64,000 bases of DNA from Xylaria sp. FL1777. Its lineage: Eukaryota; Ascomycota; Sordariomycetes; Xylariales; Xylariaceae. The notes below the pieces were generated by a model, which did not search any database, was not told where the DNA came from, and saw nothing but the letters and a program-made list of their open reading frames with translations. The position numbers and the translations under genes are program-made. The stretch spans positions 232,649 through 296,648 of the forward strand of contig MU400557.1 in NCBI GenBank assembly GCA_022578965.1. Direction: 5' to 3'. Positions within the stretch are counted from its first letter, which is position 1. Each line of letters begins with the position of its first letter. Of this stretch, positions 1 to 13,698 are shown in pieces.

Positions 1-2028
1 GGAGGGGGGAGTGCGAATCACATTCTATAGAAGAGCAACAAACATGAGTCACGATGGGCCAGTCGTGGGTGATCGACCAGATTCAGTCCCGGGTGGCTCG
101 GATAGGAGCGTAAGGAAACTAAATCTTTTTAAACCTCCGAAGGATAGACTAGTTTGTATAATGGGCGGAAAAGGGTTGTATTATGGGGGTCTTTCACGAA
201 ATATGAGGGAGACGAATACCTAGGTATGATTTCCTGTCAAACAATATAAGAGCAAAAGTCCGCCCCACAACCAACAATGTGCCGAGGAGCGTAATACTTG
301 GAGCGAGCCCATTTAGCTGTAGTAATTAAAAAGCAAGATTCGGGCACGGGACCTGGCATGAAGGGGACACCAACGGGTGATACTGACCGAGGTGTGGGAG
401 AAAAGGGGGGGCCCTAAGTCATTCACCCTATCTATCTCAACTGAATCATGGGGACATGCGTCGAGCAGTGCTGACATGGGCCCCAACGGTCAGATGAGCC
501 TACCTAGCTTACGTTACGAAGCGCAGAAGAATTTACTGGCAAGATAGGGGTGAGATAGTAAAACGGAGGCGATCTATTGGACGGAGCCTGCGAGTTTGCG
601 TTGGGTGGCCCTATAGTTTGGTTCTGACACGGCAAAAAAGGGAACTAGGAACTTGGGAAACCCAACGGCTTTTCTATTGGATGCGACATTTAGGCATACA
701 GCTGAGAAGAGGGGGGGATTCCATTGGATTAGGATAACCTAGGGGGGTTTTTGAACCGTGTCTTCGGAGGCGGTATTACTTACAATCATCACTCTCTCCA
801 CTTTCAGGCTGATACATACGCAATACGCAATACATACACGACTGACTAGTAGATGTACTACTGGCTTCTATTTCTACCGATTCCGCACACCTTCGTGTCT
901 TAGCATTCAACTATCGATTGAATGATGACTATTTGCTGCCCTGCTTTTTTTGTGTTTGGGTTGCAAGGAGTCCCCTCCTTCAAGAAACTCAGCCATACAG
1001 TTCTGGGAAGAATAACGAAAAATTGATTAAGTAGTTCAAGCGAGCAATTCCATGGTCGGTTTGCGCCCATCAGAATTTGACTCCGTGCGCCGCCAGGATA
1101 CCGCCGCCAACCTCAATGTACTAAGGAATGCTAGTGCTTTTGCGCCGGTATCTAGTGTACGTTCCCTTGATAGAATGTACTTGAAATTGACATTCCTCAA
1201 ATAAGCCTGCTAAGAAAGAGGTGGGTGATGCTTGGAAAAGAGAGGATAGAGTTCCAGGGCACGGTACTCGGTGCATGACAGACGTACAGGAGCCAAAGAG
1301 GCTCTGCTTGCAAGTAATTCGAGAACGGGTCCGTGGTGCTATGAATAAGTGGTATAAACAATTTGAATAGGAAGTATATGCTTTAAATTTATATTATTCA
1401 CGGATCTGTTGAGAATTTCAAGGATACCTTAGGATGAAATAAGTTTGCTTTGAACAAGAAAAGCTCCTCGGATCCCCTCGCTTACGCGGTATTTGACTAA
1501 TACTATCGAATCGATCGTGGAAAATAACGCCTTCGTGAGCCATGAGTTCGAGTATAACAGAAAATTAAGCAAATCGTCGTTCGGATATTCGCCGCGAGGC
1601 AAGCCAATCTTTCCCCATTCCATCCACGATCGCCTCCCTGCCGGGAAAATATTTAGAAATGAATAAAACACCCGGTAATAAACATGTACGCTTTGACTGA
1701 AGGTTGTCGAGAAGCCAGCATTTCATCTAAGGCGTTATGAACAGCCCAAGTCCCTCGTATCGCAAGTCAAAGCTCCTTTCATCTTTTGTTCCAACCCATA
1801 CCCTCTCCTCATGCTGCGAAGTAATTTTCCCAAGGTGCTCGTGAACTTGTCGATAAAAGCTGATGCCTGTTGCCTATATCATCTTCGTGAATGGGGATTA
1901 TTTAGCACGAATCTGTGCCACAGCCAGCTGGCCAGCCAACTGACTCTAGGTCTATGCAGTAATTGTACTTAGGAAATGTGTTGGAGTAATGCCCACGTAT
2001 GATTATGGTTAGAAATACGCAAAGGCAA
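1..2028. other. Intergenic, no gene recognised
   Basis: No open frame here exceeds 80 codons and none resembles a known protein. The right edge is the 3' flank of the zinc-cluster gene. One exact copy of a 10-bp palindrome (TACCTAGGTA, 217-226) that recurs in this window is present. I see no promoter, RNA gene or repeat that I can support. Confidence 0.6.
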
Positions 2029-3359
2029 TCATTTCGTACGACGATTCAACCGACCCAACATATTCTGATCGATATCGTTACCCGAAGAATTTGAACTCAT
2101 GATGTTTTCTAGATTCATCACCGAATTTCCCGGAGCGCTGCTGGCTGTAGCGCCAGATGGGCTGCCTCTGGGCGGGGGCGTCCTGTTGTCGAATCCCTGG
2201 TGGGGTATCGGTTGAGGTTGACTGGCTTGGAAGGGCTGTAAATGATTTGGACTGCTGCTCGAAGGAGATCGACGTCGAGAGTTGTCGTCAGGGAACGTGT
2301 TAGGGGGCGGAAGACGGACTCCATGATCGTCCGACATCCTGTGGCGCCTCCTGGTATTTTCTGGTCTGTCCTCCCAATATGAACTATTTGAACCGGTGGG
2401 GGATGGAAGTGGCTGCTCATAGTGCGGTGTAGTAGCCTGGTAATTTGTTCCAGGAGCATAGTTAGCTGGCCCTGCTCCTAATGGTTGGCCATATGCTCCA
2501 AACAACTGCACGCCTGGTGGAACACCATTTGGCAATGCCGATACTGGGACAAACGCGGTGGACGAAGTGGACGAAACAGGCTGAAAAACACATTCTTGGT
2601 TCATTTTGATACAGTTTGTGCACTTTCCTCCCGGTGAATTAGCGTAGCCGCTGCAACGAATCTAAATCCATGTTAGTAATCAAGTTTCTTTACCGAGGTT
2701 CCTGCCGCAACTAGGCCTAATAATTTTCCTACCTTTCTCCTCCTACAGTATTTGCACGCAATAGACGTCCGTTGTCTAGGAGCAGACTGCCCATGCGAAA
2801 TAACCGCGCCCACTGCTGGGCCGCCTCTTGCATAATCTGGTCCGTAGGAACCAGGAGGACCGCGGTCTTGGCGGTAGCCGTAATCGTACGTGTTGGCTCC
2901 TCCGGTGAAAGACCCAGTGCTCTGGGCAGCATAATAAGCCTGAGCACGGGGGTCTGGAGGAAAGCTACTCCTGGGATCTTGAGCATGCGGTTGGACAGGC
3001 GGAAGAGAGTAGGACTGGTGAGGAGCACCCGGAGGAGGATAGATACTGCCACTACCCGCGGGAGAGTAAGGCGGCGCGGGTACGCCACTGGGAGGAGGCG
3101 GATACCCGTTGCTAGAGGTAGGAGACGGGCCATAGCCCGAGGCTCTTGGGTCCCAAGATCTGGCACTCGGCGGGCCGTACATATCAGGTCGATCTTGAAT
3201 CGACGGCAAGGTCACTGTGCTTGATGCCATTTGTGGCCGAGGATGGTGTGGAATAGACCTTGAGCGTTCGTCTTCCTCACTAGGAACGGATGGATATTGA
3301 GAGTCGTCGTATTGGTCGTGTCTAGGTAAATGTCCCTTGCTCCGATGGTCTCCTGCCAT
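2029..3359 (-). CDS. Zn(II)2Cys6 zinc-cluster transcription factor
   Basis: Predicted nuclear DNA-binding regulator of 419 aa in two exons, 3359-2733 and 2661-2029. The 71-nt intron (2732-2662) has a GTAGGA donor, a TACTAAC branch site and a TTTAG acceptor. Splicing joins CKYCRRRK to IRCSGYANSPGGKCTNC, giving a complete cluster: C202, C205, C212, C223, C226, C233 (spacing 2-6-10-2-6). The basic run RRRK between C2 and C3 is typical of DNA contact. Residues 1-200 are Pro/Ser/Gly/Tyr-rich and probably disordered, as is the tail after residue 240. I see no fungal-specific regulatory (middle homology) domain, so this belongs to the short class. If the intron is retained, translation stops 19 codons later without the last four cysteines. 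The ATG at 3359 is the only in-frame start before the Pro-rich region. The target genes are unknown. The family call is secure; the individual identity is not. Confidence 0.92.
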
Positions 3360-6300
3360 ACTACGCCAAGGGACTCAACAGAGGCGCCAGTTCGAGGTCT
3401 AGTTGACGACGAACCAAACGGCCTGAGGTCGTGGTAGGTAATAGGCGCCTAGTGTGGCGTATACTTGGCGTATACTAATAATATTCAGGAAGGATATATC
3501 GCTGCCTTATTTCCAGTGGCAAATACAAATTTTTTCCCAACCAAATCCAGCAATGGCTGACAACCATGACGAGGTCCACAAGACAAACGTTAGGATATAG
3601 ACGACATGAGATAATGAAGGTGGAATTATCTCAGGTCTAAAGTTAGTTAGCTATGTCGATGTTCTCCAGCTTCGTATAGACGATGAGATTGCGCCGAGGT
3701 AACGGCGGCTGACTCAGTATGCAAAGATGGCACTATGCGATGATGCGAGAAAGAATGAATTCTAAAATACGAGGGGCGGCGTGGAAGGATATTATTAAAA
3801 GGGAACGAGAACACAGGTCTTTAGGTGAGAAGAAGGGAATTGATGGTGTGGAGGAGAGAAGAGCGGGTGAGAGTGGGAAAGTGTGAAAGTTGGATGGCAG
3901 CAGCAATAGGCAATAAGTAAGTAATAATAAGTGGTGAGCGAAGGCCTGAGCCTGCTCGGGGTCGTGGCCGAGTTGTTGCTTGCAGAAATTGGGTGCAGGG
4001 TGGAGTTGGCGGGGCTTACCGTGTCCTGGTGGATGAATGGATGGGTTATGGGTTATGGGTTATAGCGAGGTACCTAATGGCTCCATGGGATGGATTACAG
4101 TGGGCTCGGCGCGCAGCAGTAGCAGCGGTACGGTGCCGGGATTGTAGTGCGCTGAGGTAGTAGGTACAAGCCTGCGGAACTCATAGGTACTTAGGCTCCT
4201 GAGTACCTGCCGTAGGTACTGCCTAGACCCCCCCCTGTTGCTGGAGAAGAGCCCTGGCCCTCCCTGGCTCGGGAAGGGGTGGTTCGGATGACGGAGGCGG
4301 AGACTGGCACTCGTGCGTGTACCTTAAAATTCCTGTGGCGCCGGCAAAGGAGCGCTCGACTCTCTCACCTGGAGCGAGTGCGGGATCACCCTTGGTATTT
4401 CACCTGGGTACTTCACCTTGTTATTTGACCTTGAAATTCATCACAAAGGGCCACACAACAACAAATTTATAACTTGGGAGGCCCCGAGAACGCGTGCAGT
4501 TAGATAGCGAGTGGGAACAAATCTCAAGAAACTTAGCTGCCTTTCTAAGTCAGAGGGAGGAAGTGTGGTAGTAAACCAGCTATGAGTGCTAGTTCATCTG
4601 AGCTCGAGGAATGCTGTTCTCTATATATATGGTTATACAACAACGCCAAGGACGAAGCGAGAACAGCTACTGATAACAGCGGGAGAACAGGAACGACCTA
4701 GCAATAAAGATGCGTCTAAACACTCGTATTCTCCTTCCCTAATCACCAAAGCACATACATGCGAGTAAGATTTAGGTATTTATTGGTGACAAAAGAAATT
4801 AATGACATGGCGCTGTTAGGATCGCCTGCAGTCACTGTATAGAGGACAACCAATCGAGTACATCGATACAAGACACTCGATGGCTCGGGAGCAAAGCAGA
4901 CGGGAGGGGGAGAGACACTGGACAAGGAGGCCCGGGCCGGTTGTATCAGGGAGATAGTGCCGACCCAGTTAGATAGATATGCCGCCAGGTGCGTATAACT
5001 CGGCGGGCTAGGAACCAAGAATATGGGTAAGGACTTCAACGGATACTAGGTAGTCATACCAAGTACTCCAGAGGAGCATTGGCGCGAATAAGAACAATGG
5101 GACTTGGGATCATAGCCAAATTATGTCACGAGGTCGACAAGCACCATTCAACAAGAACTCCCTCAAGGATAGAGGTACGAAAAAGGAACAAGAAAACGAC
5201 CTTGGAGACAAGAGTAAATATTTCGGCGACGTACCTTTGTCTTGCTTGTCGGACCGCCTCGCTTGGGAAACACAGATAATGATGACCATAGGGCGTGGAA
5301 GATAGATTGTGGTTAGTATCTACCGGTAGCGTAAATCGTATATTAGATGGTTTCAGCATCCAAACGGTTTCTTAAAGATGTTCTTAATTGTATTAGAGAG
5401 GTGGAGCAGCATACATACTTACGTACTAAAATCAGGAAGAACGAGGGTCGAGTGGCGTCACCGTAGTATTATTCTGAAAATCCGATGACCTCTTTGGCCA
5501 CACACAGGCACATCTCTCAGCTAGTGCGGGTTCTCATGACCCGGTAACAATGTATCTGGATTTTCTGGGGTGGGCTGAGAATCCGAGACGGTGAGTTGCA
5601 TTGGTCGAGAGCGGGACCCATGGGAGATCAGCTCGTGGTTGATTACTGCGCGTGGTGGTGGCCGGCTTGGCTTGACGCTAGACAGCTTGCTGGGACAGAT
5701 TTGGAGGAGTTAATCCGCCGCTAATCGAGTAATTCATCGATCGGTACACAGGTATCAGCTACGCGACAACCCTGTGTCGAACCGGTGGGTACACGAGGAA
5801 GTCCCTTTATTTTATGTCTTTCCTCTTCTTTCCACTCCTAGTCTGTTAATTTTGCTTCCCTCCTGTTCTCGTTTGAGCATTGCGAACAGAGGGACGGCGC
5901 CACGGCCCAGGAAAGCGTGCTCTGCCCGAGATGCTGGTAGAGACGTTGATTGGCTGGTATACCGGGGAGTCTCGTGCTGTGAGTCGCTGGATCGAGTGGT
6001 TCGCTCGGCAGGCTGGTGTGTTTGGTGGCTCGAAGGAGTCGACTCCCACGTAGTCCCACGGACGGAAACGAAGTGGTGGGTGTGGGTAAACCATCCTGAC
6101 GGAACACATTCGGCTGTCATGCTCTGCCAGCCCAACAGGGCCGCGGATGATAACGGGCGGCCAGATAAGACACGGCATAGGGCCTGCGAGTGTCATGCTG
6201 GTCCTGAATATACATGTATGTACAGGTGTACCTAGCAGGGGACCTACACTAGGTACTCGATGACCACCACGGTGTGCGGCACGTCGTACCAATGCAGACA

Positions 6301-7449
6301 AGCGACATACACAGGATAGGTTGGATTGAGTAGGATATTCAGGATGGCGCACTAGTAATGATGGAGTGTAGTGTAGTGTTAGTTAAGCCACCGTCTTCGA
6401 GGCCTCTGACCCCTGCCTCGAGGAGGTTGTCGTCATGCGCGTGATTGAAACTAGATGCGACGATTCTTTATTAGACAAGATGGAGTTGAGAGATTGGACG
6501 AGGGGGGATGGAGACGGCGTGAGGTGAGTGAATTGGGGGGTTGTGCCTAATGCGCCAAATGGTGGGGGAGCAGGAGGGCGTTCACAGGGATCCCGTAGCG
6601 CAGGCGTTGTTCTAAACAAGCCAAGTCTCCAGGGGGTGTTTGGGCGCATACTTTTCACGCCTTAATCGCGGACAAACCGTCTGGCTGGTACGGGTCGCAG
6701 GATTGGCCGCAGAATTGAGGCTTGGGATGATTCTGGGCCGGTTAGCCCCATTGTAATTGCAGCATGTACTGCGTACCTACTGTGCACAGACTACCTACCT
6801 AGGTACTTACTTACTGACTTACTGACTGACTTACACTACGTACGTCGCCTACCGAGCCCAGGCACTACTTGCAATCTAGTCCGACCGAGGCAGGTTGGAT
6901 GGCCTTGGATGGATTCTCAACAACAGCTTCCTGCACATCCTGTGCCACGTTTATCTGGCCTTTGCAAGCTGAGTCATGCATCATCTCGTTACTCTGTGGC
7001 TAGTTGCTGCGTAAAGCAAGAAAGCAGAAATGCCCCTGAAACTCGTGTATGTCCAGGTATATTGTGGGGGACAGTAATGCTAATTTCGGTTTTCCCCGAA
7101 TTCGTTGCTTCAACTGCCCTACAGTATGATACTTGTACCTGGTGCAGGAGGTGTACCTCTCTCATTCACATAGGTACTGGCCTTTTCGCTCACAGACTTA
7201 CGGTGCGCCTGTTATTGTAGCTACAGTATAATATGCTGGGTATGCCTATAGTAATTCGAGAGAATGCCTGACCAGATGTGCCACACCTTCACCGCAATAT
7301 GCGGATGTTGGAAACCCTGACGTATCCTTCAGGTATCGTGGAGCTCAATTCTGCGTACGAAGTTATAAGTAGGCCGGTATCTGCTGGCTGGTTGGGGTTG
7401 GTACAACACGTAAGTATTCGTGTTACTTAACGACAAGACCCAGGTTTCC

Positions 7450-7467
7450 AAAAAAAAAAAAAAAAAA
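7450..7467. repeat. Poly-A run (18 nt)
   Basis: Uninterrupted run of 18 A. There is no coding frame directly upstream on the + strand that would make it a retroposed tail, and I found no target-site duplication. It is recorded as a simple repeat. Confidence 0.9.
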
Positions 7468-10400
7468 TCTAATAAGCCGTCCCGCATCAAAGCTTTTGTG
7501 GCGCACTTGTGCGGTGCATCATCATCAATTGAGGCGACCTTCCAAAGTCTTGCGCACGCGTTATACGGGTAGTATATCTGACTGGACAATACTCTCTGCC
7601 TTTGTTGTACCGCATAGCTCGGGGGTAAACGGAGTTTGCTCGTCGTCTTGGGGTTTCTGCCGATCCCACGAAGCGAGAAAAAAGCGAGAAAAAGGCGGGC
7701 GTGCTCTGTTGCAACGGGGAGGCCTATCGGCTTCAAATTAGTTGCGGTATGCGGTATACGTAGACATATACCGGTAATGAGAGGATTAGGAGAACGTGTA
7801 TTATAGGGTGGGAGTGGCTAGCGTTCAGTCCTTGACCATGCACTAACAACTAATGCCTTACGCGCCGTCTCCCGTCAAACCCCAATCCCCGTCTCCCGGC
7901 GCAGTAGACAGGTAGTCAGACGTCGTTCAATACCATGTTGATAATCGGGGATGCTGGCTAGCCATGGGCTTACGCTTTCCTCTGCGATCTGCAATCCAGG
8001 GCGGTTAGGTGTAGATAGTCCAGTATGTATGAGAGTCAGCTGATAGATAGAAGTTGATAGTCATCGCCAAGGTACTGCTGCTGTCTGACGCAGTGGATTT
8101 CCGCCATGGGACGATGCGGAGACGAAGTCGAGATGGGAATTACTATGACAACAAATGGACCAACTTAACTACCGAGATGGCTTTAAATCAGCGGTGGTTT
8201 AAATTCCCGTCCACGCGAGATCTTGGGTATGGTGGTCCTCTCGCCACGACAACGTGCGTTTGTCTGATCTGTTTGATCGGGCCGCGTTGGACCAAGTACC
8301 GAGTGTCTGCCTGCTTATTGTTTCCGTGCCCCGTCATGCCACCGATGCTGGGTAAGTCTTTACGGGGAAGGACGGCGAGCAGAGTGACCAACAAGACAAC
8401 TGGCCTTACTCTTCATGGACCCTTGACCTAGCTGAAGGACACCAGGTTTCGGAGCTTATGGGGGTGGACAAGAGGCACCGAGCCAAATATACTAGGTGCC
8501 TATTTCATGAGTCGGTCAACTGACTGATTACAGCAGGAGAATGCAGTGTAGTAAGAATACCGAGCCCTCGTGGATGGTCAAGATGCAATGCCGGTCCGGC
8601 AGGCACATCAATACATCACGCGGTAACCCACTTAAACCTGGAAATACGTGTTAATTAATCGGTGATCAACGTGTGCTTCTCTAGTCCCTAGCCCCTGGGC
8701 AGCAGAACTGGGGAAGGATCGCGCGACCTACCTACCTGAGGCTAGTCACCCGATGCACGCAACACAAAACGCAACGGGTGTGCCCTTTTTGGCGCTGCCC
8801 TCTTTCGGGTGTTACGGGACTCGTTGTTCACAAATGACATGAGAGGTGGACCGTCCCGGGGCTCTGGCTCCCGGCTTGCTTTTTGCTCGCGCCCTCGAGC
8901 CGAGCCTCGCCTGCTGGAGACCAGGATCACGGGTCCCCGAGGTTCGGGATATTTCTACGGGTTTCTAACCGTGGGCTGGCGGTGGCTGCTCGTTGAGAGA
9001 GCCGTCTGCCTTAGTGGGTGGGCTCGGTATTCACTGTCTCGTGGTTCCCTCTTCTACACGTACGCGCTACACGTGGGCACACCGCCGCTTTGACTGACTG
9101 CTTGACAGTTGTGTTGTTAGTGGATTCCCATCCGTTGCAGGTGCGGTGAGCGTGTTGGTTGGCTTGGATGGCCGCCTGGGTCCCTTGAACCCTGCCCACT
9201 CCTGCGCAGTTTTCCCAATGCGTTCAGAAGGAGTGGGCGCCGAGAGCTCCAAGGGCCGTTCTGCGCTAGCGGGCTTCCTTAGAAGCAGCAGGGAATGCGG
9301 CAAGCAAGGAATGGCGGGCGGATAGATCCCAACCAGGTGGCTCACACGGGGTGGCCCGAAACTCTGATCAAGGCTGCAGAAGCGCGCATCCCGAACGCTG
9401 TGACTGTTTGCTGGCGCACTGGCTAAATGTGACCAAAGAACCTCGCATAGGCTCCCTTCGTTTTGACTGATCACGAATGCATGATACTTGCCAGATATAT
9501 CCCAATAAGCTACCCGGGTCGACGAGCCGAGAAGCGAGATTCAGGTACCTAGAATTTCATTTCTCCTGTAGTAAAGACAGGGCGAGCGGAAAGACGGCGA
9601 GCTATGGGGATGAACGAATAGAACAAAGCCAGCCGCTTGTCCCTTCCAGCGAATGTCGCTCATGTACGAGTGAAGCTGTATTGCTGTCTTTTTGAGCACA
9701 TCCACTTACGCAGTATTGTGCGTCTGGGCATCAAGACGATCGAGCCCAGAATTAGCGCGTCTATGGCATTGATTAGGATTCAGCAAGGTAGCTCCAGGAA
9801 ACTAGGGAGCATTCGCTCGGTTAGCGAGGCGTTGTCACAAGTTTGCAGGAAGATGCGGCGAGGCCCGGTCCATGACGTTCGTTCTACATTGCAAAAGGAC
9901 ACAACTCAGCTATTATGGGTTGTTTCTTCCTGTTGGCTATTCTTACCAGGCAGGAATGAACGCCAAACCGAAGAGACATTGCAATTTGTTTTCATTTTAT
10001 TTATCAATCCTTTTCCGTTTGCCCAGAGGTAACTTTCACGTGCAAGCAAATGGGCGGTCTCTCAGCGTAGCGCAAGGATATAAAACTCGCATAATCCCTC
10101 GTTATACCCGACACACCCTCAGGTAATACTAGGCCCAAAATAAGAATTGCCAGGCTTGAGGCAGAGTTCTGGGCTGAGCTTGAGCATCCATCGTGTTATG
10201 ATGTACCGAAGCTAGCAACACCCACATTACCTTGGCACATCGTAGCTCGCCGCTGAAAGTATCTTCCTCTGTTTGAGAAACGGGCATTGGGCTTTTGCTT
10301 CCTTGTGTATCATGATTGTCGCACACCGGAACGAGGCGGATGAGATGTTGGGAAGTCGTCTAGATTTGGAGCCTCGCTGCTTGTGACCGTGGCGGATAAC

Positions 10401-13087
10401 GTTTTTGTCGCACACGAGGTTCGTTCACTCCTAAACGGTTCATGTGTGTCTTCTATGGATTCCCCACCACATGTACACATACCGTAGCACCTACTGGCGT
10501 AGTATACCTCCATGTAGGGCTAAGACACCTTAACGAAACTCTTCGCAAAAGCTCAGGCATGTCGATAGATGGCCATATCGGGGTATGGCGGCACTCTCGG
10601 TTCTTTACTTCTATCTTCGTAGTTGAAATGCTACGTTGAACACGGGCTACGTTTAGTCACTTTTATACCCTGTACCCGGGCCAGCATTTACAGGCCTCGG
10701 CCCTACACTACTTTATCGGCGAGAGCACGGACGAGAAATATACGTGTGCGCACGGGATATGCTTACACCGTGGCAGTGACCGTGGCAATATTACACATGC
10801 CTAGGTAGCCATAGCCCATAGCTAGCGCTGTATGTAGTAGAAGACAGTTGCACGAACGAGCCGTCTTGCGCAGAGTGCATGTTGCTTCCGGTCCGCGCAG
10901 CAGGGCAAACGCATGGTTGGTAGCATGAGCAATGATATCAGCGTTTAAGCTGCTCGTTTGCAGACACCGTAGGTCCTCTAGTGTAGAACCGCAAACCGGG
11001 GCCGCATGGGCTTTCCACGGTTCCGAGTGCCCAGGTGGTCAATCCACACACCGAGGGTCGGAACATTGCGGAGCTTCCATCGTCATGGTAGCAACGAGAG
11101 TACCGGTACGTGCATGGACAGAGACCACTTACTACGTACTGCGTAGGGGAGGGCCACATGTACTTTACGCATATGTGGAGGCATAAAACGAGCGGGAAAA
11201 ATAGAACGGCAGAACGGAGAAACAACCAAAAGAACGTCAGTGCATGAACTAGAGGTGCAACAATTATTAGATTGCAGCAAGCTGGAACAGGGGATCTCTA
11301 GGGATCCATCCACACGGGACAAACAGACAGGCAGGGACACACCTACTGCGTCCAGGGACATACAGAAGGACGGCCAGGCCAGCCAGATGACAGATAGCGT
11401 CAGCGTCAGTGCGCTTTGTCTGCCTCCGCTACAGCGCCGACTGATGCCGCAAAATTCCCGAGCTTCTGACGGAGTGCGGGTGGGTAAGAATAGGGTGCCA
11501 TTGGTTGACGATACGAAACTCGAGGAATCTCAGAGGCTTGCGCCCCGCGTGCGCATGCTGGAACGACGATGCCCAACACGACTCAGAATCCATGGTCATT
11601 ATTATTAGCATACCACGGTGGATCTATACTATATCCGCCGTGCGCAGAAGACGGTCTGTTTTAAAGGCCTACGCATAGCTATTTGTAGGTACTGTCCATC
11701 CAGTCAGTATAGTTGTCGACGCGCAACACTCGTCCATCGCCAAACAGGTTTTTGGCAGCAGGGTCGCAACCGTGTCACGGCCAACTCAGTTGGTAGTGTA
11801 GCTGTTGGCTAGACGGCTTCCCCAGACGGCCCAAAGGTAGGTATCCCACCCGTGATGTATGCTGCGTACATGCTCCTCCTCCTTGTGCGCAATCCAACAT
11901 CGAAGCGCCCATGCATGCCGTTCCGTGTCCTGCACGATTCCTTGATGATGGCATGTGCAGCTGACAAGGTGCGACGCAACACAAACGATGCTCCCAGCAA
12001 GAGGTTCGATCGACACCCTCCGCGCGGGCATGATCTCGGTCCAACCACCCAAGATTATTGATTATTGTATACTATGCAGTACATGGCGCAAGTCACAGCA
12101 TGTAGGTAGGTAGTAGGTAGTGTAGTATATGCGCAGGTGCGTAGGTAAATGATGCGTTCGCCCTCGACCCTGTGCGCGCTGTGCCGCGCTGAGCCTTTGG
12201 ACAAGGACGGAGCCACCAAAAGCAACAGAGGCTTGCGCCAGGTCTGCACTAAGCGAGCCTATCCCGCTTGGCTGGTAACGGGAGAGCCAGATTGGCCCCC
12301 CTGATTGGTCCCACGAAACGCTCGCGGCCCTCGATGCGGTTAGACCGGAGCGCGTGTTTTGTGGCAACGTTAGCCACTTCCACACTACTTATCTGTACTA
12401 CCTGGACCTACGCATCTACAACACCTAGTACATAAGTAGTAGTATTCGATGTATGTAGAATGCAAATGCATACTAGGCTGGGTAGGCATGTCGAGGAGTC
12501 GAGGACATATACCAGGTAGGTACGGTACAGCAGAGAGAAAGAGGGGTGAGACAGCATGTAGGTAAGACACGGTCCATTCGCAGCGTGTGATATTCCCATC
12601 TTCCTCGCAGGTACCTACCCAACTTACCTACACCATCCTGGACACCTCGAGTTACCGAAGCCTCCAAGGTGGCCCGCGTTCGGGTGCACATGACAAGCAT
12701 CCTCGCGGCCCGGTTGTACACCAGGCACTACCTACCTGGGATGGGGGTCGGCTGGCTAATGGCGGTCCATCGAGAACGGCCTTAAGAAGCCGTGGCGGCT
12801 TTTTCGCTTGCTTACACCTTTTCCTCCCCTCGGTAACCAGTACATGTCATGCTGTACCAAAATAGACCCTTCGTGGGAGTACCGGTAGCAGAAATACCTC
12901 ACTTCGCCCTGTCTCTGCTGTCCAAGATGCTGAGTGTATACCGCCATGTTGTTATTATGCGTCACGCGTGTAATAAGTAATACGCCAGAAGTCTTTCTTT
13001 TGATAGGGATACCAAGCCATATGCCACATATACTTCACTGCACAGGCCGGTGTCTATACCTTGGCGGCTACTGAGAGTCATACGATA

Positions 13088-13113
13088 TCTCCTCCTCCTC
13101 CTCCTCCTCCTCT
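13088..13113. repeat. (TCC)n microsatellite
   Basis: About eight TCC units followed by a degenerate pyrimidine tract to about 13133. It lies in the gene-poor region. Confidence 0.9.
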
Positions 13114-13661
13114 TCCTCGCTCGTCTCCTCCAATTTTTCACTCATGTCAGAATTCGCGGTGCACAGAGGACCTGGCTACACGTACTTCGCCATTCACCCT
13201 CCCCCCCATCGCGCCCCTCGTGCCGTTCTGGTGTTGGTAGGTGTGGCAGGGTTACGTGAATCTCCCACCCCGTGTGTTCCATTCCACAAGCCGAGTGGCA
13301 GCTCGCCAGCAGCAACAGGCCTCGTATAGAGAACGATGTGCCCACGGTAGGTGTGTTACCGCTACCAACATGGTAACAAGGCCAAGTCGACCTCGCATCA
13401 CACCCCCCCTGGACCCCTCTTCACCACACCACTCCATCCATGCCTCCGTCGTCGCTTATCCCTACCCATAATACCGGGAAAGTGACTGCGCGCTCTGTGT
13501 GACCCAGATGCAGCATGACCTTGCATATCCGCGACGCTATCTCGAAATCCCTTTCCCAGCGTCTCAGCCCGCACGGCTGCGCTGACTCGGGCTATGTGCT
13601 CCATGTACTGCCTACCTCTGCGAGCCGTGCAAAGAGCATCCCCATCAATGGCCGTCCTCAT

Positions 13662-13698
13662 CACTATCATCATCATCGTCATCATCGTCATCGCATCA
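13662..13698. repeat. (ATC)n microsatellite and CATC-rich tract
   Basis: Imperfect ATC/GTC triplet run. It is followed (13740-13840) by CATCC/ACTCATCC words on the same strand, giving about 180 nt of strongly pyrimidine-biased low-complexity sequence. The short open frames crossing it owe their length to this bias. Confidence 0.8.

Noticed and set aside
5774..6352. Overlapping open frames of 107-168 codons on both strands
   Set aside because: They overlap one another on both strands, have no domain likeness and no splice structure; consistent with chance in mid-GC DNA.
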